Source of the DNA: Planctomycetota bacterium
GTDB taxonomy: Bacteria > Planctomycetota > Phycisphaerae > Sedimentisphaerales > Anaerobacaceae
Assembly: GCA_019456145.1 (NCBI GenBank)
Contig: VRUL01000002.1
Span: 124,001 to 188,000 of the forward strand
DNA length: 64,000 nt
Direction of reading: 5' to 3'
The notes under the pieces are model-generated. The model was not told where the DNA came from. It saw only the letters and a list, made by a program, of their open reading frames with translations, and made no database searches. Position 1 is the stretch's first letter. Every line of letters starts with the position of its first letter. Both the position numbers and the translations under genes were made by a program. This document shows, one piece after another, positions 53,385 through 60,577 of this stretch.

Positions 53385-54473
53385 TTATATCTCCTTTTTA
53401 ATTATTTTACATAACTTTTCATACGCATCTTTTAAAAAATTTCCATTGAATTGAATTTTATCATAATCATGATCCAAAGCAAATTGTTCCATCTCTAATT
53501 GCAAGTCCATTAAATAATATAGATTATGCTTCATGCTTTGAGCTCTTATAAAATCGTCCTCTTTGTTAATTCCTAAAGAAAGTATGCCATTATTACGATA
53601 ATAAAGCGTCCTGCCTTCAAAATATCCATATCTCAACCAGCTTAGGCCATCGAACAACTCTGCTCCAGAAAGATAATACAGCCACGACGTTAAAGGATCT
53701 AAACTTCCAAAAATGTGTAATGGAGCATCAACTTTTGCATCATCCATAGCTAACCTAATTTTAGCTATATTTTCCATTACCATCGACACTGAATTACCAA
53801 TGTCTTTATCTGCAATTCCTACTATATCAAAATCTTTGAACTTATTAATATTTTCACGGATACCATTAAGGGTTTTTCTAAATGTTTGTTCATCACTTAC
53901 TGGTTTTATTAAAAAAGCGCATAATTGTTTTCCCCTGAATCTGGAAAATAATTGCTTCGCCAATTCTATCTGTTTATCAACTGATTCCCCTTGATGATCA
54001 AAACTGATGAATACTGCGGGAACATAATCAGGCCAAGATCCTAAAACCTCAATATAATACTCCCTCTTCCATTCATTATCGATAACAGTACTTCGGATGA
54101 TTGTTGAATAATCAAAAGTATCACCTACCTCATAACCCCCGCTATCCAAAAAAGTAATATCTGGAGTATTATTTTGATAAGGTATAGGAATGTGTTTATG
54201 AAATATATCATAAGCACTAACAAGCATCGAATCAGTCAAGGTATCTATAGATTCTATAAGGAATACTGTGACCTCAGAAATTTTTCCAGTAGTGGGATTA
54301 TTCTTTTCTGACAATTTGGTTTCGGTTTGAAAAAAAGGATACTCGCATTCCTTTGGTTTTGGTATCGACTTCGGGAATATACATCCTTTGCTTGAAAATG
54401 ATGGAATTAACATCGGGGTTTTAATTTCTAAACCTGAAGGATGCTTGAGCACAGACCTTCTAACAAGGTTCAT
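53385..54473 (-). CDS. cap10: TGT-like (tRNA-guanine transglycosylase family) CBASS ancillary protein
   Basis: 362 residues. DITFLDSGGYEVGD (Asp 110) corresponds to the DSGG(F/Y)Q motif of TGT enzymes, and LHIFGSLDPLTSWLYYLSGA-ELFDGLSW to the G-x-P-x-D...FD segment with the nucleophilic Asp. The CxCxxC zinc site of true TGTs is not visible, so tRNA exchange is doubtful. In type IV CBASS the TGT-like protein (called Cap10 in the nomenclature I remember) is a standard partner. It overlaps the QueC-like gene by 14 bp, and its stop is 3 bp before the CD-NTase start, so translation is coupled. The N-terminal ~100 residues are family-specific. Confidence 0.78.
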   Translation of the reverse strand: MNLVRRSVLKHPSGLEIKTPMLIPSFSSKGCIFPKSIPKPKECEYPFFQTETKLSEKNNPTTGKISEVTVFLIESIDTLTDSMLVSAYDIFHKHIPIPYQNNTPDITFLDSGGYEVGDTFDYSTIIRSTVIDNEWKREYYIEVLGSWPDYVPAVFISFDHQGESVDKQIELAKQLFSRFRGKQLCAFLIKPVSDEQTFRKTLNGIRENINKFKDFDIVGIADKDIGNSVSMVMENIAKIRLAMDDAKVDAPLHIFGSLDPLTSWLYYLSGAELFDGLSWLRYGYFEGRTLYYRNNGILSLGINKEDDFIRAQSMKHNLYYLMDLQLEMEQFALDHDYDKIQFNGNFLKDAYEKLCKIIKKEI

Positions 54474-55029
54474 ATAATTTCTCCAGATCTTTACATGATA
54501 AACATTTACCGCAAGGCTGTATTAGACCAAGTTCACAACTAAAAGTCATCTCTATTGGGACTTTTTCTTTTATACAATAATCCCAGACATTACGTTTATC
54601 CCATTCCAGAAACGGAGCATCGATAGATATACAATTATTTGAATACGCATTAAAACACCGCTGAACAATTTTAATAAAATCTTTTGAACAATCCCAATAG
54701 TTAGTGCCGGAATGTACTCCGATGGATATTAAACCGCTATCAACTTTGAAATTCATTAGGGCTGCAAAAAACAGGAAAGCATTTCTCCCTATTACAAAAC
54801 CATCGCCCCATCTATTACCTCCCGAAATTACAATCTTTTCCAATGTTATATTGTAATAATTGCTAATTAGTTCTGCTGCTTTTAACTCAGGAGTAGCAGC
54901 AATTTGACCGTAATCGATAAATAAAGCTGAAACGTTAAATTTCCTTTTAATATAATAGTCCACACATGCAGTTGAATCGATACCACCACTCAACAGAACT
55001 AATACTTTGGTTTGATTGCTATTATGCAT
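54460..55029 (-). CDS. cap9: QueC-like 7-deazaguanine-synthesis family protein of type IV CBASS
   Basis: 189 residues, shorter than the ~230 of housekeeping QueC. PP-loop VLLSGGIDSTACVDYYIKR (SGGIDS at 14-19), ALFIDYGQIAATPELKAAEL, and a zinc site from Cys 165, 173, 176 and 179 (SCELGLIQPCGKCLSC). QueC converts 7-carboxy-7-deazaguanine to preQ0 with ATP. No queD, queE or folE is in the window, so this copy is not part of a queuosine operon; with TGT-like and CD-NTase genes it is the type IV CBASS protein (Cap9 as I remember the name), reported to join a deazaguanine to the CD-NTase N terminus. The ATG overlaps the upstream stop by one base (TAATG). Confidence 0.85.
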   Translation of the reverse strand: MHNSNQTKVLVLLSGGIDSTACVDYYIKRKFNVSALFIDYGQIAATPELKAAELISNYYNITLEKIVISGGNRWGDGFVIGRNAFLFFAALMNFKVDSGLISIGVHSGTNYWDCSKDFIKIVQRCFNAYSNNCISIDAPFLEWDKRNVWDYCIKEKVPIEMTFSCELGLIQPCGKCLSCKDLEKLYEPC

Positions 55030-55622
55030 TACTTTCTTTTAATATCCCCGGATATAAATTTTTCAATTTCTGTATGATTATTATTCTTCAAAACACATTC
55101 CGATTTTAAATCCATTTTAGTTGATTTTCCGTTATGTATAATAAGACAACGAGCCGTCCATAAAATAGCCATAAGCCCAAGTAAGGCAAAAACACCAAAC
55201 ATAATATTGAAACAATTTGAATAACTAAAGTGTTTGTTCCAAGGTAATTTCCGTGTTTTTTGTCGTTCTTTTTGAACATTAAAGTCATCATAATGGAACA
55301 ATTTAAAGTTATGAGGTACGCCCTCATTGTTTTCAGATATAACCTCATCTTCTATAGTTTTTAATGCCTGTTCTGCGTTTTTAATAAGTTGCTTGTTTCT
55401 AACATCAAGTTTCCAAAAAACAAAAGACAAGACTATAAGCAAGAACCCTATAACAATGCCTATAAAAATGAGACTGTCTTCTTTTAAAGAAATAACATAA
55501 CCACTCAGTAATAAAGTAGATATAACAATGTAAAATTCAAATGTTTTAAGTCTCTGACCCGCATGAAGTTGAAAATAATCCCAAGCATATTGCCGAATGT
55601 TAAAATCCTTATGATTCATCAT
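55029..55622 (-). CDS. Three-TM protein at the head of the CBASS operon
   Basis: 197 residues from ATG 55622 (GAGGA upstream; a second ATG follows at once). It opens NIRQYAWDYFQLHAGQRLKT and has membrane helices at about 27-45 (FEFYIVISTLLLSGYVIS), 51-70 (LIFIGIVIGFLLIVLSFVFW) and 137-158 (FNIMFGVFALLGLMAILWTA), with a soluble helical stretch between the last two. I have seen RQYAWxYFxLHAxQRL-type membrane proteins near other defence genes but cannot name the family with certainty. It could be a second effector, an immunity or sensor component, or unrelated cargo, though the one-base overlap with QueC argues for functional linkage. Confidence 0.65.
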   Translation of the reverse strand: MMNHKDFNIRQYAWDYFQLHAGQRLKTFEFYIVISTLLLSGYVISLKEDSLIFIGIVIGFLLIVLSFVFWKLDVRNKQLIKNAEQALKTIEDEVISENNEGVPHNFKLFHYDDFNVQKERQKTRKLPWNKHFSYSNCFNIMFGVFALLGLMAILWTARCLIIHNGKSTKMDLKSECVLKNNNHTEIEKFISGDIKRK

Positions 55623-55878
55623 TTATAATCCTCGTAAGAAATTCCGCTACGACAATTTTTTCTTATGTCCTTTTTCTTTGTTCTCCGAGCGTAAAATCAC
55701 TAAACCTATACACCTTATAGCCGTTCCCGGCCACCAAAATGTTGATAACAACTCGCCACCAGAATCTAATGTTGCCTTCTTATAGTAGCCCCCAAAATAC
55801 CCCAAATTTTCTAATCCGTCAAATCAAATTCGTATCCAATTAAAAGCCTGTTTTTAGCCAGCCTGCATAATCTTATGC

Positions 55879-55898
55879 GGGCCATCTCACGATGGCCC
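55879..55898. other. Perfect 8-bp stem-loop upstream of the CBASS operon
   Basis: GGGCCATC-TCAC-GATGGCCC. It lies in the 616-bp gap 55623-56238, which otherwise holds no gene: only degenerate intergenic text, the 32-bp repeat copy at 56061 and poly-T/ATTTTAATCTTTGATT-type sequence. The CBASS promoter must lie here on the minus strand, but I could not pick boxes with confidence. Confidence 0.45.
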
Positions 55899-56060
55899 AT
55901 CGGACGCTGGTCGCAGGCTTCGCAGATGCTTGTATCGAGAAAGCCACTAACCAAGTCCGCACCGGCTGGCAAAAAACCTCCGCGAAACTTGTGCCTGAGG
56001 TATCCGCGTTCTCTGCGGTTAATAATTGAGTCTTTTTCGTGTCTTTATGCCTTAGTGGCA

Positions 56061-56092
56061 AAAAATTAGAAACCTATCGCGCAGCGATCCAC
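56061..56092. repeat. 32-bp direct repeat, right copy
   Basis: Pairs with 50884-50915 with one mismatch (CTATCG versus CTATCC). Confidence 0.8.
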
Positions 56093-56238
56093 GGTTTCTT
56101 TTGATTCTTTTTAGTAGGTTTTTGCCAAAAAGTAGCCAAATCTGTAGACTTTTTGGTCAATTTTCTCATTTTACTTTGTACTTTTGCACTTTTATCTTTG
56201 ATTTTTGCATTTTAATCTTTGATTTCCCTCCCCGGCCA

Positions 56239-56440
56239 TCAGAACGTCAACACCTTATAATCACTTTTGAGCATATCCGAAAGTGGTTTCCCCATAGCCT
56301 TAACTTCAATACCCATCTCTCGCAGCCGATCTGAAACGCCGTACATATCCGCACAAACAACACACGCCTGCACAACCACCCCATCCTTAATCATTTGTTT
56401 GACCCCCTCCTGCAGTTTCTTATCTCCTGCTAAGATTCTC
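56239..56440 (-). pseudogene. Truncated copy of the DsrE-family gene (3' two-thirds of the domain)
   Basis: This 202-bp stretch matches 59808-60009 with about eight base differences and codes for the same residues from SRILAGDKKLQEGVKQMIKD to the end KVLTF. The similarity starts further left in shared ATTTTAATCTTTGATTT flank. The 5' part of the gene, including the signal peptide, is missing and is replaced by prepilin sequence at GACGAAGGCC (56441-56450). Confidence 0.9.
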
Positions 56441-56745
56441 GACGAAGGCCGGTTAAGTCCCGCCAGTTGGACCATTTGGTACGACCAGGAACGATGGTGG
56501 GACCAAATTACGGCGAGACACGGAGACGGGACAAACCTCTCTTTTGCGGATGGGCGTGCTGAATACTGGAAGTGGGAAGACCCGCGTACGATAGAGGTTG
56601 CCGAGATGGAATACAACTACTGGCAAAGCACCGGCCGCCAGGGCCCCATATCTACGCAACCGGGAAATCCGGATTTGCACAATGTGCAGAAGGCCGTATT
56701 CGGAGAATTAGGCTATACTCCATGACCTCCACCTTAGAGTAATTT
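56441..56745 (+). pseudogene. Truncated copy of the prepilin gene (last ~95 codons), right repeat copy
   Basis: Carries the codons from [20 protein letters not shown] to ELGYTP plus 20 bp of 3' flank, 98% identical to 50512-50816. It lacks leader and N-terminal helix, so it cannot be a pilin. In the plus frame it is fused to antisense DsrE sequence, giving an artificial open frame of 152 codons from 56267. Confidence 0.92.
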
Positions 56746-56786
56746 AAGGACTACTAATTTAAGCCCCTGTTCGATATCTCACTTCT

Positions 56787-56815
56787 CCTCTCCCTCCGCC
56801 GGAGAGGGGCTTTTT
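56787..56815 (+). terminator. Rho-independent terminator, plus strand
   Basis: CCTCTCC (56787-56793) pairs with GGAGAGG (56801-56807), followed by GGCTTTTTG. It lies downstream of the prepilin relic. Confidence 0.6.
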
Positions 56816-56833
56816 GTATTTCTGCGCACTAAA

Positions 56834-56859
56834 AAGGCCCTGAGTTTTGTCAGGGCCTT
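56834..56859 (-). terminator. Strong terminator hairpin after the YWTD-repeat gene
   Basis: AAGGCCCTGA pairs perfectly with TCAGGGCCTT around a 6-base loop. On the minus strand the stem is followed by TTTTTAGTGC, so it should end transcription of the gene at 56919-59141. Confidence 0.75.
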
Positions 56860-56918
56860 AGTTTGTTGTGGTTTCTAACAGAGTGACCGGCTTTTTTGCA
56901 ACATCACCGCACTCAGGT

Positions 56919-59141
56919 TCAATTAGTCACATCCTGATAAAGCTCTTGGATTTCAGTAGTAGATAAACTCTTGTCGTAAACCTGCACATCACCCATAAGG
57001 CCGTGGAAAGATTGCGTAGAGGAGCTTCCATTATTCCCGATGTCTGCCGTGGACGGCAAACTTACTAAACCGCTGTAGCTTCCGGTATCCAACATTAAGC
57101 CATTGACATAAACGGCATAAGCCCCTGTATTCCAGGTCAGGGCGATATGATACCAGATTCCCGTATTCAAAGTTATGAGATTGATTTCACCGTGATTACC
57201 AACCTTCATATCGAGCTGGGTATTACTGTTACTCATATAGAGTAGTATTTTGTTGATACCGCCGTTGTCACAGCCGAAAAAGTATCCGCTGCCATTCCTG
57301 CCGCCTCCTCTTATCTGCGGCTCCGTCAGATTAGCCCATACCGAGACCGTTCCCATTGCGGTTGTCATCCCTGAGGTGGGAATTACAACCCGGCTAAGAT
57401 TATTACTCCCATCAAAATTCAAAGCATCTTCGGCTGGCGCCCAAACCAAGCCATCGTCTGGCCCATCCGTAAGTGTACCATGATTTTCATTACCGGAAGA
57501 ATCATAGGCAATATTGCCGGAGGTCTCATCAAATCCCCACCGTCCGACCAGATTAGGATCAATTATTGTTGTAAAACTCCATACTTCACCTGTAGTCTTA
57601 CCACCCGGACCAATTCCATCTATCCGCCAATAATAAGCAGTCTCGTACTCCAAGGTTCCGGTATCAAAAGTGGTACTGGTCTGGTTGCCCTGGAGGTCGT
57701 TTTCATCAGGTGTTGGATTAGTCCCAAAGTACACATAATGTGACTCTGTATCAGAACCAGCAGTCCAAATCAAATCAGCCACTATGCTCACATTTGTTTC
57801 CGTGTCAAACGGATTGGGATTAGTGGCCTGACTTGGTGCAGGGGCGGTGGTAAAGTTCCAGACAGCACCGGCAGTCATGCGCCCTATGCCAACCTCAGTA
57901 ATCCGCCAGTAATAAGCTGTACCCGCATCCAATGTACCGGGATCAAAAACAATATCCGACTGACTACCCTGGAAAGTACCCGGACTGGCCTTACCTAAAA
58001 ATACATTGTGTGATATAGCATTTGGATCTGCGACCCAACTTAGATGTGAAGTTATCCTTACACCTGTCTCACCATCATTCGGATCAGGGCTATTAGCTTG
58101 TCCTGGTGCAGGGGCCATCTTTGAGAAGTACTGTCCCAACAAAGCAAGGTCAACAAAATCAACTTTGTTATTACGGTCAAGATCAGCACCGACACACCAA
58201 CTGTTCATCGAACAATCATTGTTCAACCATCTGCCAGCCAAAACAGCAATGTCAGCCCAATCGATATAATTACCAATCGGCAGTTCAGGCACATCAAGAG
58301 CTATGCCCATAACAAACTCTAAGCCTGTAATAAGGTCTTCCATTCCTGATCCATCCAAATTTGCACGTTGAATCCTGCCAGAGCTACCTCCCGTCCAGTA
58401 CATCGTGCCAGCGGAAATATCAAGAGCTATCCCAATGGGCTCACTTATTCCACTTGTAACAAGATATGTCACTCCAGAACCATCCAGATTAGCACACTGG
58501 ATCTTGTGTCCATCATAGTCCGCCCAGTACATCTTGCCAGCGGAAATATCAAGAGCAATCCCAATGGGGCCAATTATTCCACCTATAACGAGGTCTGTCA
58601 CCTCAGACCCATCCAGATTGGCACACTGTATCTTCTGTGCAGCAATGTCCGCCCAGTACATCTTGCCAGCGGAAATATCGAGGGCTATCCCAGTGGGGCC
58701 AATTATTCCACTTGTAACGAGGTCTGTCACCTCAGACCCATCCAAATTAGCACACTGTATCTTCTGTGCAACATTGTCCGCCCAGTACATCTTGCCAGCG
58801 GAAATATCGAGGGCTATCCCAACGGGATAACTTAATCCATTTGAAACAAGATCTGTCACCTCAGACCCATCCAGATTAGCACTCTGGATTTTGTCTGCAT
58901 ATGAGTCCGCCCAGTACATCTTGCCAGCGGAAATATCGAGGGCTATCCCAATGGTTTCACTTGCCCCACTTAACAAAACAAGGTCTTCCACGTCAGAACC
59001 ATCCAGATTCGCCCTCTGGATCTTGTGAGGCCCATAATAATTACCTGTCCAGTACATCTTTGAGTCGGCAAATACGTTGATGTGCCCCATGACACACAAA
59101 AGAATCACAACTGCCAAAACACAAATTGATTGCCTTCTCAT
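56919..59141 (-). CDS. Exported YWTD beta-propeller protein with dockerin-like, Fn3-like and LamG modules
   Basis: 740 residues. Signal peptide, then six LDL-receptor class B (YWTD) repeats at about residues 27-290, each with MYWAD..., KIQxANLDGSxVTDL and GIALDISAG; six make one closed propeller. Repeats 2-5 are nearly identical at 43 residues. A dockerin-like pair follows (IDWADIAVLAGRWLNND; ADLDRNNKVDFVDLALL), two Fn3-like modules (each with YYWRI and VWNFTT/VWSFTT) and a C-terminal LamG (WGFDETSGNIAYDSSGNENH to GLMGDVQVYDKSLSTTEI). A surface or extracellular protein, probably glycan- or protein-binding. The leader carries an attenuator-like hairpin (59177-59239). The ribosome site is TGAGGAG. 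Confidence 0.85.
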   Translation of the reverse strand: MRRQSICVLAVVILLCVMGHINVFADSKMYWTGNYYGPHKIQRANLDGSDVEDLVLLSGASETIGIALDISAGKMYWADSYADKIQSANLDGSEVTDLVSNGLSYPVGIALDISAGKMYWADNVAQKIQCANLDGSEVTDLVTSGIIGPTGIALDISAGKMYWADIAAQKIQCANLDGSEVTDLVIGGIIGPIGIALDISAGKMYWADYDGHKIQCANLDGSGVTYLVTSGISEPIGIALDISAGTMYWTGGSSGRIQRANLDGSGMEDLITGLEFVMGIALDVPELPIGNYIDWADIAVLAGRWLNNDCSMNSWCVGADLDRNNKVDFVDLALLGQYFSKMAPAPGQANSPDPNDGETGVRITSHLSWVADPNAISHNVFLGKASPGTFQGSQSDIVFDPGTLDAGTAYYWRITEVGIGRMTAGAVWNFTTAPAPSQATNPNPFDTETNVSIVADLIWTAGSDTESHYVYFGTNPTPDENDLQGNQTSTTFDTGTLEYETAYYWRIDGIGPGGKTTGEVWSFTTIIDPNLVGRWGFDETSGNIAYDSSGNENHGTLTDGPDDGLVWAPAEDALNFDGSNNLSRVVIPTSGMTTAMGTVSVWANLTEPQIRGGGRNGSGYFFGCDNGGINKILLYMSNSNTQLDMKVGNHGEINLITLNTGIWYHIALTWNTGAYAVYVNGLMLDTGSYSGLVSLPSTADIGNNGSSSTQSFHGLMGDVQVYDKSLSTTEIQELYQDVTN

Positions 59142-59176
59142 TTTTTCTCCTCAAAAATTGTTGATAAAATAAAAAA

Positions 59177-59239
59177 GGGCACCGCTGTTTGTGCGTTTTT
59201 AGGCCTTTCGGCCTGTTGGAGGAGGAGCGAGCGGTGCCC
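59177..59239 (-). promoter_or_regulatory. Attenuator-like hairpin in the leader of the YWTD gene
   Basis: On the minus strand GGGCACCGCT (59239-59230) pairs with AGCGGTGCCC (59186-59177), and TTTTTTATTTT follows at once: a full intrinsic-terminator form, but placed upstream of the ATG at 59141. The loop holds a second stem, AGGCC-GAAA-GGCCT, with a GNRA loop. This could be a leader attenuator or the terminator of an upstream transcript. Confidence 0.55.
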
Positions 59240-59294
59240 CTTGTTAATGCAAAAGAAACACGGATTTATTGCTTTGAGAAACTCCAACCAATTT

Positions 59295-59350
59295 TCTCCC
59301 TTCACAGCTTTACTCCATCAGTGAAGATAACCAAATCATATACCATAGAA
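59295..59350. repeat. Dispersed degenerate repeat, copy C
   Basis: CTTTACTCCATCA-TGAA and the next ~20 bp match copy B (49758-49876). Confidence 0.4.
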
Positions 59351-59476
59351 ACGGCCGTACGTCAAGGAAAAAAACCTCCGCATTCTTTTCACCAAAATCC
59401 CAAAAAATCTCCAATCTTGGCCCGCTTGTCCGAATCCCTGTATGTTGTAGACAGGGACCCAGATGTCTTTCCCCAA

Positions 59477-59802
59477 ACAAATAAAAGTCCGCCCGAAGGG
59501 CCTCCACAATTTTGCATTTTACATTTTAATCTTTGATTTCCCTCCCGAATCCGAGTCCCTGCATGCTTTAGGCAGGGATCCAGCTATTTATGTGCTTATA
59601 AAGCACTTTTTTTCACTTTTTTGCTCGTTTTTGGCCTGTTTTGTATTCTTTTTGACTACAATTTGAACATATTTAGACCATTTTCTCATACTCTCATTTA
59701 CTCATTCACGCATACACCTTATCGCCGCCACCCCCGCATACAAATAAAAGTCCGCCCGAAGGGCCTCCACAATTTTGCATTTTACATTTTAATCTTTGAT
59801 TT
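59477..59802. repeat. Pair of 63-bp perfect direct repeats
   Basis: The stretch from ACAAATAAAAGTCCGCCCGA to TTTAATCTTTGATTT occurs at 59477-59539 and again at 59740-59802. Between them are two related hairpin motifs, CCCTGT...ACAGGG (59436-59456, just before) and CCCTGC...GCAGGG (59557-59577). The 665 bp between the YWTD gene and the DsrE gene hold no gene. A degenerate form of the TTTAATCTTTGATTT text also precedes the DsrE relic at 56239. Confidence 0.85.
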
Positions 59803-59807
59803 TCCCA

Positions 59808-60239
59808 TCAGAACGTCAACACCTTATAATCACTCTGGAGCATATCTGAAAGTGGCTTCCCCATAGCCTTAACTTCAATACCCATCTCTCGCAGCCGATC
59901 TGAAACGCCGTACATATCCGCACAAACGATGCACGCCTGCACAACCACTCCATCCTTAATCATTTGTTTGACCCCCTCCTGCAGTTTCTTATCTCCTGCT
60001 AAGATTCTCGACGAAGGCCCCCATATTATCAGCACAACCTCATCGAACCACTTCTGTTTCTTGGCGTTATGCGTATACATAAAGCAGACCTTATGCGCCA
60101 CATCCGAGTCCCCGCTCGTCCACACCACCGCCACCTTACTCGCCCCCGGCCGATGCGCGCCTTTCACAAACATCTGCCCCCCTGCCACGCCAGCCGCCAA
60201 AACAATCATCACCAGGACAAAATACTTTTTCGATTTCAT
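59808..60239 (-). CDS. Exported DsrE-family protein
   Basis: From ATG 60239 (AGGAA upstream) the protein has 143 residues. An N-terminal signal or anchor (YFVLVMIVLAAGVAGG) precedes a DsrE/F-like domain: VVWTSGDSDVAHKVCFMYTH, EVVLIIWGPSSRILAGDKKL and VVQACIVCADMYGVSDRLRE, ending MGKPLSDMLQSDYKVLTF. The ACxxCA pair sits where DsrE-type sulfur carriers have their active Cys, so a sulfur-relay or redox role outside the cytoplasm is possible. Part of this gene is copied at 56239-56440. It is transcribed away from tRNA-Gly(TCC). Confidence 0.82.
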   Translation of the reverse strand: MKSKKYFVLVMIVLAAGVAGGQMFVKGAHRPGASKVAVVWTSGDSDVAHKVCFMYTHNAKKQKWFDEVVLIIWGPSSRILAGDKKLQEGVKQMIKDGVVVQACIVCADMYGVSDRLREMGIEVKAMGKPLSDMLQSDYKVLTF

Positions 60240-60450
60240 AATTCCTGCCTCACAAAAAAATGCCAAAATATTGCGACCTAAAATTACGGCTCTCAATACC
60301 GCATTTCACGATTCTCGCCATTATACCCTCTTTTCCGCCGGGTTGCTACACCACATTTCCTGCCCCCACAGAGCCCCGACCCGTAATGGAGGGGCAACCT
60401 CACCAAAGACAAAGATTGTTAGTCTCTCCACCAAAAGCAGTTACAAAAAA

Positions 60451-60521
60451 AGCGGGCGATGGGAATCGAACCCACCTAGCCGGCTTGGAAGGCCGATGCA
60501 TTTCCACTATGCTACGCCCGC
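60451..60521 (-). tRNA. tRNA-Gly (anticodon TCC)
   Basis: On the minus strand: acceptor GCGGGCG/CGCCCGC, D arm, anticodon loop CTTCCAA on a CGGC/GCCG stem, T loop GGTTCGATTCC. CCA not encoded. An integrase gene starts 57 bp from its 5' end, so this tRNA may lie beside or within an attachment site. Confidence 0.95.
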
Positions 60522-60577
60522 TTATAAAGCAGTATATCAAAAGAGACGATATACGCAATAAAGAAAAGGAGAGAAGG

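Noticed and set aside
54460-55029. Housekeeping queuosine biosynthesis gene queC
   Set aside because: The protein is about 40 residues short, no other queuosine gene is nearby, and the neighbours are CD-NTase and effector genes.
56267-56725. 152-codon plus-strand frame
   Set aside because: Its first half is antisense DsrE relic and its second half prepilin relic; it arises from the chimeric junction.
60260-60577. N-terminal extension of the integrase through the tRNA
   Set aside because: It crosses a tRNA gene and carries no recombinase sequence; ATG 60578 has a strong ribosome site.
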